This document shows positions 1 to 11,266 of a stretch of DNA of 64,000 bases, piece after piece. Position 1 is the first letter of the stretch; every line of letters begins with the position of its first letter. The notes beneath the pieces are model-generated. The model was not told the DNA's origin. It did no database searches and worked only from the letters and a program-made list of their open reading frames with translations. Position numbers and translations under genes: made by a program. Source of the DNA: Beroe forskalii. Taxonomy: Eukaryota > Ctenophora > Nuda > Beroida > Beroidae. The stretch spans positions 496,001 to 560,000 of the forward strand of contig WFMF01000021.1 of NCBI GenBank assembly GCA_011033025.1. Reading direction: 5' to 3'.

Positions 1-88
1 TTTGGTTTTTCTGACTTAGAACTTAAGTTCCATTGGTCTTTACTTTAAATATACTAAATTTTGTAATATTTTCGAAAATTTGTGTCTC

Positions 89-911
89 ATGTTAGTACAA
101 ACTTATCAGGTTGCTTACTTTGACACTTTACCTGAATCTACTGCAGGAAACTCTGTGCTTCTCCTTCATGGTGCAGCGTAAGTTAAATCTATATCATAAG
201 ACTAAGATATTGGGTACACTGTCATCAATAGTTGTGGCTGTCATGTGATTATTTTTCATTAGGTTCATGACAACCATGAACCTAATGACACTGCTGAATC
301 ACATGAAACCCCTTGGCCTGTATTGTTGCATTATGTTGCACACCTAATTTTCAATTTGTCCATCACAGTTGAACAAATTAATCTGCCATAATTTTCTTTA
401 TTCAGTGAATGTTATGCCTACGTGTAGAGGTTCGATAGTACTTGTACTATCCTGATTTAATAATAATAATAATTTATTCAGTATCATATGTACATATCAG
501 CATCATGTAATTGTCCTATACCATTTCTGATAATACCTTGTTGAAATGTCATTTCAGTTTTTCAAAGAAAACGTGGATGGAGATTGGGACTCTTAGTTTT
601 CTTCATAAAAATGGTAGGTAAAAATTTATAATACCGTATCAAATTCTTATATTGGGTATTGTATTAGCAATCATCAAGATTCTTCATCTCCTTATCAAAC
701 CTGACTTCTATATAAGGCACTGGACTACCATTTATCTTTCCACTTATTATCCTACAATTACCTATATGATACTCATTGTCACTCTGGATCTATTTAGTCA
801 AGTTTTCATCAGGTTATAGAGCCATTGCTATTGATTTGCCACGAACTGATATGCCTGCAACTGTCAAGAAAGAGGATTTCCTGAAAGAGTTCATATCAAA
901 AGTTGATGCAG
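89..911 (+). CDS. ABHD14-like alpha/beta hydrolase, N-terminal exons
   Basis: Three exons join in frame: 89-177, 558-613 and 813-911, each bounded by AG/GT sites (donors GTAAGT, GTAGGT, GTAGCA). The ATG at 89 is the first Met after a stop at 17-19; an acceptor-like CAG at 107-109 leaves an upstream exon possible. The product shows a small N-terminal beta segment (VAYFDTLPE), then SVLLLHG, the oxyanion-hole strand of alpha/beta hydrolases, then FSKKTW and AIAIDLP. This order and spacing match the ABHD14 (CIB) family, small cytosolic or membrane-anchored hydrolases of about 210 residues. The family's usual DLPG turn reads DLPR here. The nucleophile elbow lies in the next exon, which is disrupted (see 1102-1370). 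Neighbours give no functional clue. Family assignment is firm; whether the gene is active is doubtful. Symbol left blank because the 14A/14B split is a vertebrate one. Confidence 0.75.
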
Positions 912-1101
912 GTAGCAATGTCTCTTTAAATTTATATGAAAATAAGATATTATAAATTTTATACCAAACATCTTACCAAGATAAGTGGTGGGTACAATTG
1001 TAAATTTATGTAGCACTGTACCCAGGTCATGTATCAGCCATCTATTATCCACCATGCTGAGATAAATATCCTTATCATAAAGTTATAAAAATCCAATGTA
1101 G

Positions 1102-1370
1102 GTGTTGGTCCAGTTAGTATCTCCTTCAATGAGTGGTGGATTCGCTGTTCCTCTTGTCTTCTCCTCCCTGAAAGCCTTGGAGGTTGGGTGGCTGTTGCTC
1201 CAGTCTCTCAAATCCCACACAGGAAGACTATAAAGCCCTTAAGTTGCCAGTACTTGCAGTCTATGGGAGAATGATAGATCGTTCAGAGCTGATGTGAGTT
1301 GGTTTATTGGTCGTAGAGGTATCATTAAATCACGGCCCAATTACACGAACCTCAAAGTTGAGCAGTGAAA
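1102..1370 (+). pseudogene. Frame-disrupted continuation of the ABHD14-like gene
   Basis: After an acceptor (CAATGTAG) at 1101 the sequence holds the next ABHD14 blocks in the right order but in changing frames: the nucleophile elbow SPSMSGG with FAVPLVF, then GWVAVAPVSQI, then KLPVLAVYG, then GENDRS. Reading through needs about four single-base shifts, near 1118, 1183, 1240 and 1266. The last two fall in C or G runs, so consensus sequencing errors are possible as well as true decay. The GENDRS block would carry the acidic residue of the catalytic triad. The expected C-terminal segment with the catalytic His is not recognisable downstream. Either a decayed exon or an assembly-error exon of a live gene. 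Confidence 0.55.
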
Positions 1371-1831
1371 TTGGGTTATCTCAAATTGGCGTTCTTCCGT
1401 AAACTGCGCACACGGTACTAGCACGATTGACTACCTCACGCGTATGGGGTGAGATATGGAAATCTTATTTTCAAAGACAATTGAGTTGTATTGGGGCTAT
1501 AGGAAATGCCTGTGGGAACTTGGGCATCACCCTTGGTACGACTAATCTGGGAACAATGAAATACTTGAATTCGTCAATTTGTTTCAACGAAAGTTAGCTG
1601 CAAGTAAAAAACAATTTAAATTATCAATATTTGAAAGAAAAACAATCAGCGATATATAATAATTTAATTACCAGCACTATACTAACCATGACCAGTAAAT
1701 AAGATATTATGAAGGTAACCATAATGGTATAGGTGGTATGTGATGTTATTATATGTGAACTGCTGTTGCATATCTTTGCTATGATTTTTCCTGTAAAATC
1801 TAATCACCTTTTAATTTGACAAACTGAGGCA
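1371..1831. other. No gene seen
   Basis: AT-rich sequence with no recognisable exon or repeat. The catalytic-His segment of the preceding hydrolase was looked for here and not found. Confidence 0.4.
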
Positions 1832-2444
1832 ACTGTCGTTGGGGACCTTTTTTCAACTATCGATAATTATCGCAAAAAAAGTGGTAAACACCGCTTTGTT
1901 GGAAAAAGACCGCCAACAAAACGCTTAGGAAGTGCTTTTTGAGGTCCCAGAAAAAAGCGCCAAATCACCGGCAACCACCGCTTTCCACTGACATTGCAAA
2001 GAAAAAAGCGCTTTTTCAACGTCAACTACCGATAATAAGGGACACCAGCGTCAAGTCACCGCTTTCCGCTTCAGAACACCGGCTATAACCGCTCACTGAG
2101 CGGTCCCCTCCCTACTGTCAATGAAGCGCTCACAATCGATAACCATCGCTAACGGAAGTGACTACAAGCGACAATTAATGGCCCCCCCCCTTTGACCCTG
2201 GCCGAAACAAAAAGCGCTGGGCAAGCGATTACCACCGGCAATTTGAATGTGTCGAAAACACCAGCAATCCAGCGGTACTAGCGCCTACCAACGGTCAATC
2301 AACGGTGGTCAAAAAAAGCGCCCCCTTCGTTAATAAAGCGATATTAGCGCCCACTATCGCCCACGAATCGCCAATCAGCGCCCCCGGCCGCCCACCATCG
2401 CCAATGCTGGCAATCAACGGCAATCAACGACAACTACTGACAAC
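1832..2444. repeat. Degenerate GC-rich short-motif array, left part
   Basis: Short variants of AGCGCTTTTT, CAACGGCAA, ATCGCCAAT and AGCGCCC recur every 8-15 bases with no fixed period. The same vocabulary resumes at 3494-3700, so the array was continuous before the hAT-type MITE at 2445-3485 inserted. No homologous gene is seen; an open frame at 2305-2571 is only composition. Confidence 0.6.
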
Positions 2445-3485
2445 CAGTAAACGACCGAGTACTCGGCCTCGGCCTCGGCCTCGGCCAAAATCGGCCCTTT
2501 TTTCAAACTCGGCCTCGGCCTCGGTCTCGGCCAAATTTTGCTTCATTTTGCCGAGTTTGATACCTAGCTAATTGCCAGAATTTCATGTGTTATTTCAAAG
2601 CTTAGGCTGAATTTTAGGATCAAACATTCAAACAAGCTAAAATTTTCTCTGGATTAAAATTAAACATAAGAACTTTATCATAGGTGGAGCAAGGTTGATT
2701 TTTGAGCCGGGGAATTTTTCCCTCGAAAATTAACGCTAATTGAATTATGGTAATTTGATTATAGCAGTCCGACAACTTTATTGATCAAGAAAGACGAACA
2801 GTAACGTAGTTGTATGAAACATTAGCTTCCCACTCCCAGTTCCAAGGATGTTTGTTTTCCTAAAGCAATCAGGCCGGACAAATATCTACATGTTCTCATG
2901 TGACAGCATATCAAAAATGATAGGCATATGGAATTGGAAGTGACATCATAATATTGTGTTATGCACTGAATTACTGATTGGTAAAACCGCCTATCAAATG
3001 ACAGAGTCCTGTACAGTAACCACACTGAATCAAGTCTGTATTGGTTAATAATGTCATAATCTTGAAGTAGCCTTGAAATAACAAAAGCAAATGTTTATAC
3101 AATTATAGATAGGCCAGATTGCCTGGAAAGAGTAAATTTGAAAGTAAATCTCAAATGAGGTTGAGAATTTTGTCAAACTTGAGCCGGGGAAAAAGGATAC
3201 TATTCCCTGGCTCCATAAATTGAGCCGGGGAAAAAACCCCCTGTCCCCGGCTTCTGCTCCACCCATGGATTTTATCAAATTTAACCGATTCAATTAGCAA
3301 AAGATTCTTTTAAAATAGTTTTACGGCAATATAAAATTGTAGCTTCACGAAAGTTATATGAACTCGGTTGAACTCGGCCTCGGCCTCGGCCTCGGTCTCG
3401 GCCTCGGCCTCGGCTCCGGCCTTGACGATGCAAACTCGGCCTCGGCCTCGGCTTCGGCTAAGAACCTGAACTCGGTCGTTTACTG
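2445..3485. mobile_element. hAT-type MITE, solo copy with nested insertion
   Basis: Terminal inverted repeats CAGTAAACGACCGAGT (left) and its complement (right) are flanked by a perfect 8-bp duplication CTGACAAC at 2437-2444 and 3486-3493, the target-site length of hAT transposons. The interior is rich in CTCGGC runs on both sides. The same MITE lies inside giant-repeat copies B (19439-19791), C (31779-32133) and D (46365-46715). Without the nested 590-bp insert this copy would be about 0.45 kb. It has no coding capacity, so it must be moved in trans. Confidence 0.9.
2681..3270. mobile_element. MITE nested inside the hAT-type MITE
   Basis: Flanked by TTTATCA at 2674-2680 and 3271-3277. Comparison with the uninterrupted copies (for example 31.98 kb) shows exactly this block is extra. 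Its ends share GGTGGAGCA in inverted orientation, followed by inverted TGAGCCGGGGAA-type motifs near both ends. Short open frames inside have no homology I recognise. Confidence 0.8.
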
Positions 3486-3493
3486 CTGACAAC

Positions 3494-3700
3494 CAACGCC
3501 CACTCATGCCTGGGACACCTCCGTTAATCACCGCTTACCATCGCTTCCCGGATCCACCCGCCCTGACGCCCGCTGCCCGCTCTCGCCAACGGCAACAAGC
3601 GCTATCAACGCCCATTAGCGCTCACTAACGCGCACTATCGCCAATCACCGCCATCATCGGCAATTAACGGCAATCATCGACAACCAACGCCTGCCCACTC
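3494..3700. repeat. Degenerate GC-rich short-motif array, right part
   Basis: Continuation of the array at 1832-2444, with AACGCC, ATCGCC and CAATCACCGCC variants. It starts with the duplicated hAT target CTGACAAC. Confidence 0.55.
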
Positions 3701-4852
3701 CTCTCATCTCACAGAACATCGCACCCCCTCACATCACACATTCGCACCCTCTCATCTGACTCTTCCATTCAGTCACTCCCTCAATGCACCTCTCATCTGA
3801 TCCTCTCAACCACTCACCCACATTCTTTCACTCGACACTCCTGACATCTGACACCATGACCATGCAACATCATTGACCCAATAACCCCTGGCTGAAGTCC
3901 ATTGGCACATGTCAATTGAAAGCTTCCAGAAAACCAAACTCATGTCAATTATAGTCTGAGAAACAACCCACAATGAAACAGCATTTATAATATCAATCTG
4001 CATAAAAGAAATTGCCAAATTCCTGTTTAATTCCAGAGGCTGAAGGCACAAAGCAAGGTAACAGCAATACTGCATTACTATATAGAACATTGCACGAACA
4101 AGGGTATATCTTTTTATTAATGATCTGAGTTGTCAACAAAAATTCAATGTCTTGATTTCATGGATATGATAAATAAATAAATAAATAAATAAAAGGATTT
4201 TGCCAATTGGGCAACACGATTCAATGCACATCATTCTTCAAAACACTTAATCATTTGATTATGTACCTTGACATGGTACTCAGAATTAACATTATATTCG
4301 ATTAACTGTCATCATTGAAAATATAGTCTACAGGGTAACACATAGCATGCTATCACCATTAGCTTAGATAACGATAAAAACATTTGAATAATTTAAATGA
4401 AACAAGGTGAGCTATTAACCCATACATGCATATAAAATTCGATACATGCTATAAAACGATACATGCTATAAAACATGCTATAAAACGCTGATGATGTAAT
4501 GAAAATATAAAAATTTGTGCGGATTGATAAAAATTTGTGCCGATTGATAAAAATTTCGTTTACTTTTTTAATTGAATCTTCAAGCATCGAATGAGAAGCA
4601 GAGAATCAGAATCTGAGAATATTGAAAATTGATGGATTTCTCCCATCCCTGCGCGCAACACTGGGAGGTTTGGAGGGTCGTGTTCCCCGCGAAAAAAGTT
4701 GTGTGCGCGGCGGAGGGTAGGGTATAGGTAACATCCTAGAAATTGAAAATTGAAAATATATCAAGCGTTCAAGCGTGGCAAGCTGGTTCAATTCAGCTAG
4801 TTGTATTTCTTGCAGTAATTTTTTGTATTTTTGCAGTGATACTTACTACATG
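3701..4852. other. No gene; small tandem repeats
   Basis: Contains a CTCATC/CACTC-rich stretch near 3700-3840, an (AAAT)n run at 4169-4192, three copies of ACATGCTATAAAACG at 4441-4490 and three of AAAAATTTGTGCSGATTGAT at 4505-4560. No exon recognised. Confidence 0.5.
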
Positions 4853-4960
4853 TTGCTAAACACGTATATCCCTGTGTGGCTCGCGCGGCGCGCTTCCCCA
4901 GCACAGTGTGTCCCGTAGGGAAGCGCGCGGCGCGTACACACACCTATGCGGGCTTAGGAA
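4853..4960 (+). mobile_element. GC-palindrome element (TTGCTAAACACG...GCTTAGGAA)
   Basis: About 90-110 bp, starting TTGCTAAACACGTATATCCC and ending CTATGCGGGCTTAGGAA, with a central GCGCGGCGCGCTTCCC-type palindrome. Related copies lie at 15784, 25164, 39435, 39707, 50444 and 50571, mostly within a few hundred bases of a giant-repeat end. No target duplication is clear. Confidence 0.7.
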
Positions 4961-5020
4961 ACTACATGCTATTTGTATCTGTTTGTAATTCGCGCGCGCG
5001 CGCCTATTTTCTTCGAAAAG

Positions 5021-5076
5021 TCACATTGCAGTCACAATGCAGTCACATTGCAGTCACATTGCAGTCACATTGCAGT
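5021..5076 (+). repeat. 11-bp tandem repeat
   Basis: Five copies of AGTCACATTGC, one with a base change, directly before the start of giant-repeat copy A. Confidence 0.85.
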
Positions 5077-6415
5077 CCTGAACTATGGTGGCCGAGGTGG
5101 CTCACTTGGGGAAAATTTTTTGAATTCAATTTTTAGGTCCAAATTGATTTAAAAGTGAGCCACGTCGGCCAAACCATGGCCGACGAGGCTCATTTCGGGT
5201 GCTTTGACCACGTTGTCGCGCATTCAGTGATTGGTGTGCGCGGCGCGCGCGCGGCTCAAATTTGAAAAAAATTTGCAATTAGAATATTTTGCAATGAAAA
5301 TTACACGAATGTCTTGGAAAAATTTTGTTATTATCAAATAATACAATTTTTAGTGCTATTCTTGTCTTGGTTTTTGTTTCTGAAAAAATCTGATGAAAAA
5401 TCATCAGCACAAAATATTTTTTGATGATGTGTTGTTGAAATTATGAAAATAAAATATATTTACAATCTGTGTTATGTTGTAGATTATTCTTTGTAGATTG
5501 TTATTGACTTTGTCTCTGGAGAACTACCTTGTTTCTTCAAAGCAGCAACCTGTTAATATTGAGGATTGAGTACTGATTAAGTTTGTTGGTTGTTGGCAAA
5601 TATTGCATTGCCAAATATGGATTACTCATATTACTATTTTATCATTTCTGATACACTTCTATAATAATAAGATTGATGACAAAACTTAATTGGATCAGTT
5701 CTAATCTCTTTTATGATTGGTAAGGCAACAAATTGATATGACCATGTTTTAAAAGCTAACTATGTCACACAGAGTACAGACTAAGAACATGCAAGGTCCA
5801 AATAATAAAATGCTTGCAAAAGGTACCTAACCTATTAACTTAATGCCCCCTACCACAATGGAGTGTGTTTGTTTCATGAGCTGCAGTGTCATAAGTAGGT
5901 CCTTCTGCATTATTGGGAATTCTTTATCTTTATTGGGAAACTTCATCTCCAGAGGGGGGCGGTCGCCTAGTACTGTGACATGGCGCAGCCAGTCTCAGTC
6001 AGACCGTCTCGTGCAAGCCCCTGTCGTAGCAGATGATCGAGAGTCCCTGCGGGCTCCCCAACATCGATCTTTGGTAGGTAGACTTGGTATGGGAGTTGGC
6101 TCCCCGTACCCAGTGGGGTCCCTCTGCGGCGGGACTGCTGCTGATGTCCCATGGCAGCCGGAATGCCGCAGATACAGCCTAGTCCATAGCCAACATAGCA
6201 CCAAGGGTGCACCAGAGTCCAGATCTGGACTCTGGCCAGACAACCTTGCCATAGCGGCAATAGTCCCGAGTGGACAACTTCCATATTCCATAACCCCTTG
6301 CCATTGCGGCAAAACGGATTGATACCCATCTGATCCACTTAAAAACACAAAATTCCCAAAAGACATCAACTCGCCACATCAAATTGCCACACCAACTCAA
6401 AGGTCACACATCAAC

Positions 6416-7010
6416 TCAAGGGTTCTGAAGCCCCATAGCGGGATACCAGTCCCACCCTTACCAAGGGTTCTGAAGCCCCAAGCGGGATACCAGTCCCTCC
6501 CTTACCAAGGATCTGAAGCCCCAAGTGGGATACCAATTACCAGTCCTTCCCTTACCAAGGATCTGAAGCCCCAAGGGGGATACCAGCCCCACCCTTACCA
6601 AGGGTTCTGAATCCCCCAAGTGGGATACCAATTACCAGTCCTTCCCTTATCAAGGATCTGAAGCCCCAAGCGGGATACCAGTCCTTCCCTTATCAAGGAT
6701 CTGAAGCCCCAAGCGGGATAGCAGTCATTCCCTTACCAAGGATCTGAAGCCCCTAGTGGGATACCAATTACCAGTCCTTCCCTTACCAAGGATCTGAAGC
6801 CCCAAGTGGGATACCAATTACCAGTCCTTCCCTTACCAAGGATCTGAAGCCCCAAGCGGGATACCAGTCCTTCCCTTATCAAGGATCTGAAGCCCCAAGC
6901 AGGATACAAGTCCATCTCTTATCAAGGGTTCTGAAGCCCCACAGCAGGATACCAGTCCCTCCCTAACCAAGAGTTCTGAAGCCCCACAGCGGGATACCAG
7001 TCCCTTAGTC
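6416..7010 (+). repeat. Minisatellite, 43-54-bp unit
   Basis: Roughly thirteen copies of a unit built from AAGGATCTGAAGCCCCAAG, CGGGATACCAGTCC and TTCCCTTACC. Some units carry an extra AATTACCAGTCC, giving two unit lengths. The minus-strand open frames across it are by-products. Confidence 0.9.
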
Positions 7011-7800
7011 TGACTCTAGCCTCAGTTAAGATGCTTAAAATCCTGAAACTTTTTCGGGTATATGCTAACAATCTTGACACTTGTCCCACGTTTTTTTTCT
7101 CTTCAAATACACTCTGTTCTGCTTTCTGAAGCAAATACCAGGCATCGTACGGATATTGCATCATTAAATAAACTTTCTAAAACATATCTAACAATTATTT
7201 GAGTACCTAAGACTGGCTTGGAACCTTCATAAATGCCAAAATACAAGCATAAACGTGTGGAAACCTGACCCTAACAACCTATCAACAATGTCAATTCATC
7301 ATCAAAATATACTTATAACAACTTAATGACTGTCCTGGTTAACTCTGGCCTCAGTTAATATGCTTATGCAATCTTGACACTTTTAGCGTATTTGCTTACA
7401 ATCTTGACACATTTTAAAATACACGTGGTTCCACTTTCTGAGGCGATTACCACACGTCGTACGGATACTGTATGATTTGATATACCTCCTAGAACATTAT
7501 ATAGCAACATTTGAGTACCTATGACTTACTTGGAACCGTCAGAAACTCCCAATTTGTGGCATAAACTTGTTTATCAATTCAATGTCTCTATACTCTATAT
7601 TTATATTATCATCATCATGAATTTAACCCAGATCTAAATCTGGCCTCAGGTTATATGCCTACAACCCTCACTCTGTTTCGCGTATATGAGTATACTATTG
7701 ACATTTTTACACGTAGAAATAGGACCAAGCAGTCATTCACTAAAGATTTTACCTCCCTATAGTCATATTATAGTGTCAGGACATTATGATCCCCCCATCC
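7011..7800 (+). repeat. Tandem repeat of about 310 bp, 2.3 diverged copies
   Basis: Units start near 7015, 7334 and 7637 with CTGGCCTCAGTTA variants. Each contains CAATCTTGACAC, CGTACGGATA and TTTGAGTACCTA in order; the third unit is cut short. Confidence 0.7.
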
Positions 7801-9560
7801 TGCCATGATGTAGTCATGATGACCGTCATGATGTCATTATGGCCGTCCCATGGGGACATATCATTCTGTTCTCACTAAGTTTCTCAGCAGGCACCACAAA
7901 ACTCTGGATTAGATAGCAACCCACCTATCAAGAGATAACTGACATAACAATCAGCTGACCCCAAATCAACAAGTCCCATCCCAGCTCAACAGAGTCGTGC
8001 CACTGAGCGCAGGCGCACATTCATTTTCTAAACTAAATAACACCACACGAAGCAGGAAGGAGACGCCCCTGCCGTAGAAAACCAACTCTTCTGTAATAAC
8101 AAGAAATGCGCCTGCAGGCTTATTTCTTGTGCCCGTTGTTCCCGTATGCAGGCGCTTAATTTCCTGTTCCCTGGAGCTGGTATTAAAACACGCTGTCATT
8201 TGATCGACAATCGTTGTCCGACTTATTTACTGAAATGATGAGTTGACGATAAAGCATAAAAGTGACCATCCAAATCATGATACAATCGCGCTTCTTCTAT
8301 CAATTAGTGTCACATCGCAATACTAACATCATTGAATCAATTTTATAAATCTTCGTTGTTATGCGGGTGCTATATATTTTCCTCTCCTAAAAGTTTGAAT
8401 TGACGCGCGCAGATAAAAATATCACGTGGGCGATTTCGTTCCACGTGCCAAATTGCCAAATGTTCGCGCGTTCCCGCCATTTCGTAGAACTCTTTGAAGA
8501 TTCGTTTAGTTGCGCGCCGTTCAGAGTTTCATAACTACGATCACCGTTTTACTTACGCGTTACATTTTCTTATGTGTTGCGTTGCAGATATCAAACTGAT
8601 GCAATGTTCTTTATCGTTTTACCCCGTCTTAATTGTTTTTCAAGATTGAGATACTGTACACAATATAATATTTACTGAACAAGATTAAGATAAAAGATTC
8701 AGATATATCATTATTATCAATATTGGACCGAGACCGAGACAAACTCTCATGTCTTTCTTTCCTCTCGTCAATTCTTTAGATCATTGATAACTGATTGCAC
8801 TAATACTGCCCATTGTAAATTGCCCGAATTGTCTGCTACTTAAAGAAAGCCAAATGAGTATGTGATTGAAATCCAATCAATTATTTGATTGATTCCGTGA
8901 AAATGATAAAGCTTTGATTTCATTTTTAAGAATTGTTAAATTTTTGAGAGAGAATTAATTTCAACATCAGAATGAATAGAGCAGAGCATTGAACTCAAAT
9001 ATTTACAACGCTGTAATAGCTAGCTGCAACCCACAATGCAAAGGATGCCACTACACCAAGCTACTCTGACGCGAGTGATATTATAAAGGAGCAGTTGGAT
9101 GCTTGAAAGTGTACCACCAACCACCACCACCACCAACGACATACGGTTGCGCGCAGCACCACCTATTTCAGATTTAACAGTACGCGTAAAGGTAGTATAC
9201 ACACAACCCCCAAAATACACGATCTCTGCTAACCTTTTCTCAATGCCTTTTTGTAAAACAAAAACGCGATTGGGAACAGGAAAAAATGAGTACAAACACA
9301 CCAAACTATTACAACATATATACATACTACAAACACAAGTTAAAAGCCGGTACCACCGCTTCTCAACAGAGTAGTGCCATGGAGCGCAGGTGCGGGAACA
9401 TTTTAAAGCACATCACATAAGCAGGAAGGAGAGGCACACACGGCACGTGCGCCGGCATATAACTAACTCCTCCGCAACAAACGGCAGTACGAACATACAA
9501 ACCCAACACACCATACAAATACATTACAATAACAATAAATCTCAAACCAGCACAACTCGC
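7801..9560. other. Unassigned interior of the polyA-tailed insert
   Basis: Two related segments (CAACAGAGT, GAGCGCAGG and AAGCAGGAAGGAGA in order) occur about 1.38 kb apart, near 7985 and 9365. They could be internal duplicates or remnants of two insertions. A (CCA)n-like run is at 9112-9136. No gene recognised. Confidence 0.4.
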
Positions 9561-9852
9561 CATCAGAGCCATAGAAGTCGATGGTTGTAGGTTAAGGCCC
9601 ATGTGGCCACTTACCACAGGGAACAAGGTGGTCAATCTTCGGAGGGGCGCCCCCGACTCAATTGGCATCTGTAAAGATGTCATCATCTGGCATCCCAGGT
9701 AAGGGGTACTAGTCTCTAGTAGTGCACGCCAGGTGGGTTCCAGCAGAGCTCTCTGCTATGGAGAGCTGCCACCTCCCCACGCGTGGCGGGGGAGGTGGTC
9801 AGTGAACATTTCAAAAAAAAAAAAAAAACTTCATCTCGTCAGACAAGATGAG

Positions 9853-10100
9853 GTATCTCTCCCATATAAACGGCTCTGAGTGATGTCACAGATCTAAACG
9901 TCAATTTTTCTGTATCTAAACCTAACCATAACCCTAACCAAAACCCTAACCTTAATCCTAACCCTAACCCTAACAAATCGTGACCCTAATCCTGACCCTA
10001 ACCCTAGTCCTTAAAGCGCTAGGTGCGCTTAATTATATTTTTCTGAGTGACGTTATTGTCATAGATAATGAAGGCTCCCGTTTATATGGGAGACCTACCC
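9853..10100. mobile_element. MITE carrying telomere-like repeats
   Basis: Inverted ends CTCCCATATAAACGG (9859-9873 and, complemented, 10078-10093) within near-duplicate flanks AAGATGAGGTA and AAGATGAAGGTA. The same position in B and D lacks it. Inner arms also pair (TCTGAGTGATGTCA with TGACGTTATTGTC). Confidence 0.75.
9918..10012 (+). repeat. Interstitial telomere-like (CCCTAA)n
   Basis: About a dozen CCCTAA/CCATAA/TCCTAA variants in one orientation, inside a MITE. The TTAGGG type is the common animal telomere repeat. It is degenerate, so not a chromosome end. Confidence 0.85.
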
Positions 10101-11266
10101 AAGATGAAGGTATCAAGTCAATTGTCACTAGAAATAGAGCCCAATCACACTATTGAAGGCAAATTTCAAAAATACAAATGTTTAAATTGATTAGATGGAC
10201 ACCTTAATACTCTTCCTACCAAAATTTAGTGTATAGTTTCATAATAAGTTTCATGTTCATTTGGTATCAAAGTTATCACTTGTCTTATTTAAATCAATTC
10301 AAGTATACAAATATCATCTGGTCAGACAAGGAGGAAGTTTTTGTGACATCTAGATTTGAGCACAATACATAAATCAACAAAAGGTTGGACACAGTACAGG
10401 GAATCTGACAAATTTTCATTGCCATTAGTGGCAATGTTGACAGTTATGGATTAACTAAACTTTCTATAATTGGCAATGAATCACCAGTGTTGACAATGAA
10501 CTGTCATTGTTGACAATGAATTCAATATGATCATCATTGTCAAAAATGGATCTTTAGTAACGAAAATAAACTTTAACTTATAAATCCAAACCCTAAACCC
10601 TAAACAAACCCCACACTTCATTCTGGCTTGTGTTAGAGTCAGGGTATGACTCAGGGTTCACTGATTACTATGACAATTTTTTGCAAAGGCAGCTTTGATT
10701 TTATTGTCAGCAATAGCAATTCATTGAATTGCTATAAGCATTCATTGGTGAAAATGGTGAAAATGAATCTATTGCCAATAAGCATGATATGTAATGGAAG
10801 GCATTGGCAACTCTGAATTGTAAGTTATGGCATTATGGCAATTAATTGTCAGCTGTGAATCTATTTTGGACTATATGGCAACAATGAATTAACAATAAAT
10901 CATCAATAAATTGACACTAAAGCACATTTCGAACTGTTTGAACCATATTTTGATTCTAACAGGGTCAGTTTAAACTGTACTCTGTGTGTCGTTTGTGTGC
11001 ATGGCATAAGTTTGCATGGTTCATAGACATAACGTGACATAATGTGCTTCAAACTGCAAAGCTTAACCCATTATAAGCCAGTTCCTATAATATATACCAT
11101 GACCACTATACCAGAGTAGTTGCTGGCATGTAGTGGGATAAGCCATGTATACAAAAGACACACAAACTGTCTGATCACATGATACCATCTTGATGTCGTG
11201 TCAAATACTTAATGCAACCTTGTGGTATGTCATGACTTAATCAAGTCCTGAAACTCAACCCATACA

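Larger units (their letters stand above)
5950..9825 (+). mobile_element. PolyA-tailed retroelement-like insertion, non-coding
   Basis: The insert is absent from the matching position in B and D. It is bordered by AAACTTCATCTC at 5938-5949 and 9826-9837, and its right edge is a run of about 16 A, so it arrived by target-primed reverse transcription in + orientation. Inside are a 43-54-bp minisatellite, a repeat of about 310 bp, two related segments (7975-8130 and 9362-9480) and a GC-rich 3' part (9560-9800). No reverse transcriptase or other domain is recognised, so it is probably a long non-autonomous element. Confidence 0.7.

Noticed and set aside
5843-6400. Frames of 123-159 codons on both strands
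   Set aside because: They cross the junction between copy A and the polyA-tailed insert and match nothing known to me.
6416-7010. CRISPR-like array
   Set aside because: Units are contiguous with no unique spacers, and the DNA is eukaryotic.
9918-10012. Chromosome end
   Set aside because: Repeats are degenerate, short and enclosed by MITE ends with unique sequence on both sides.
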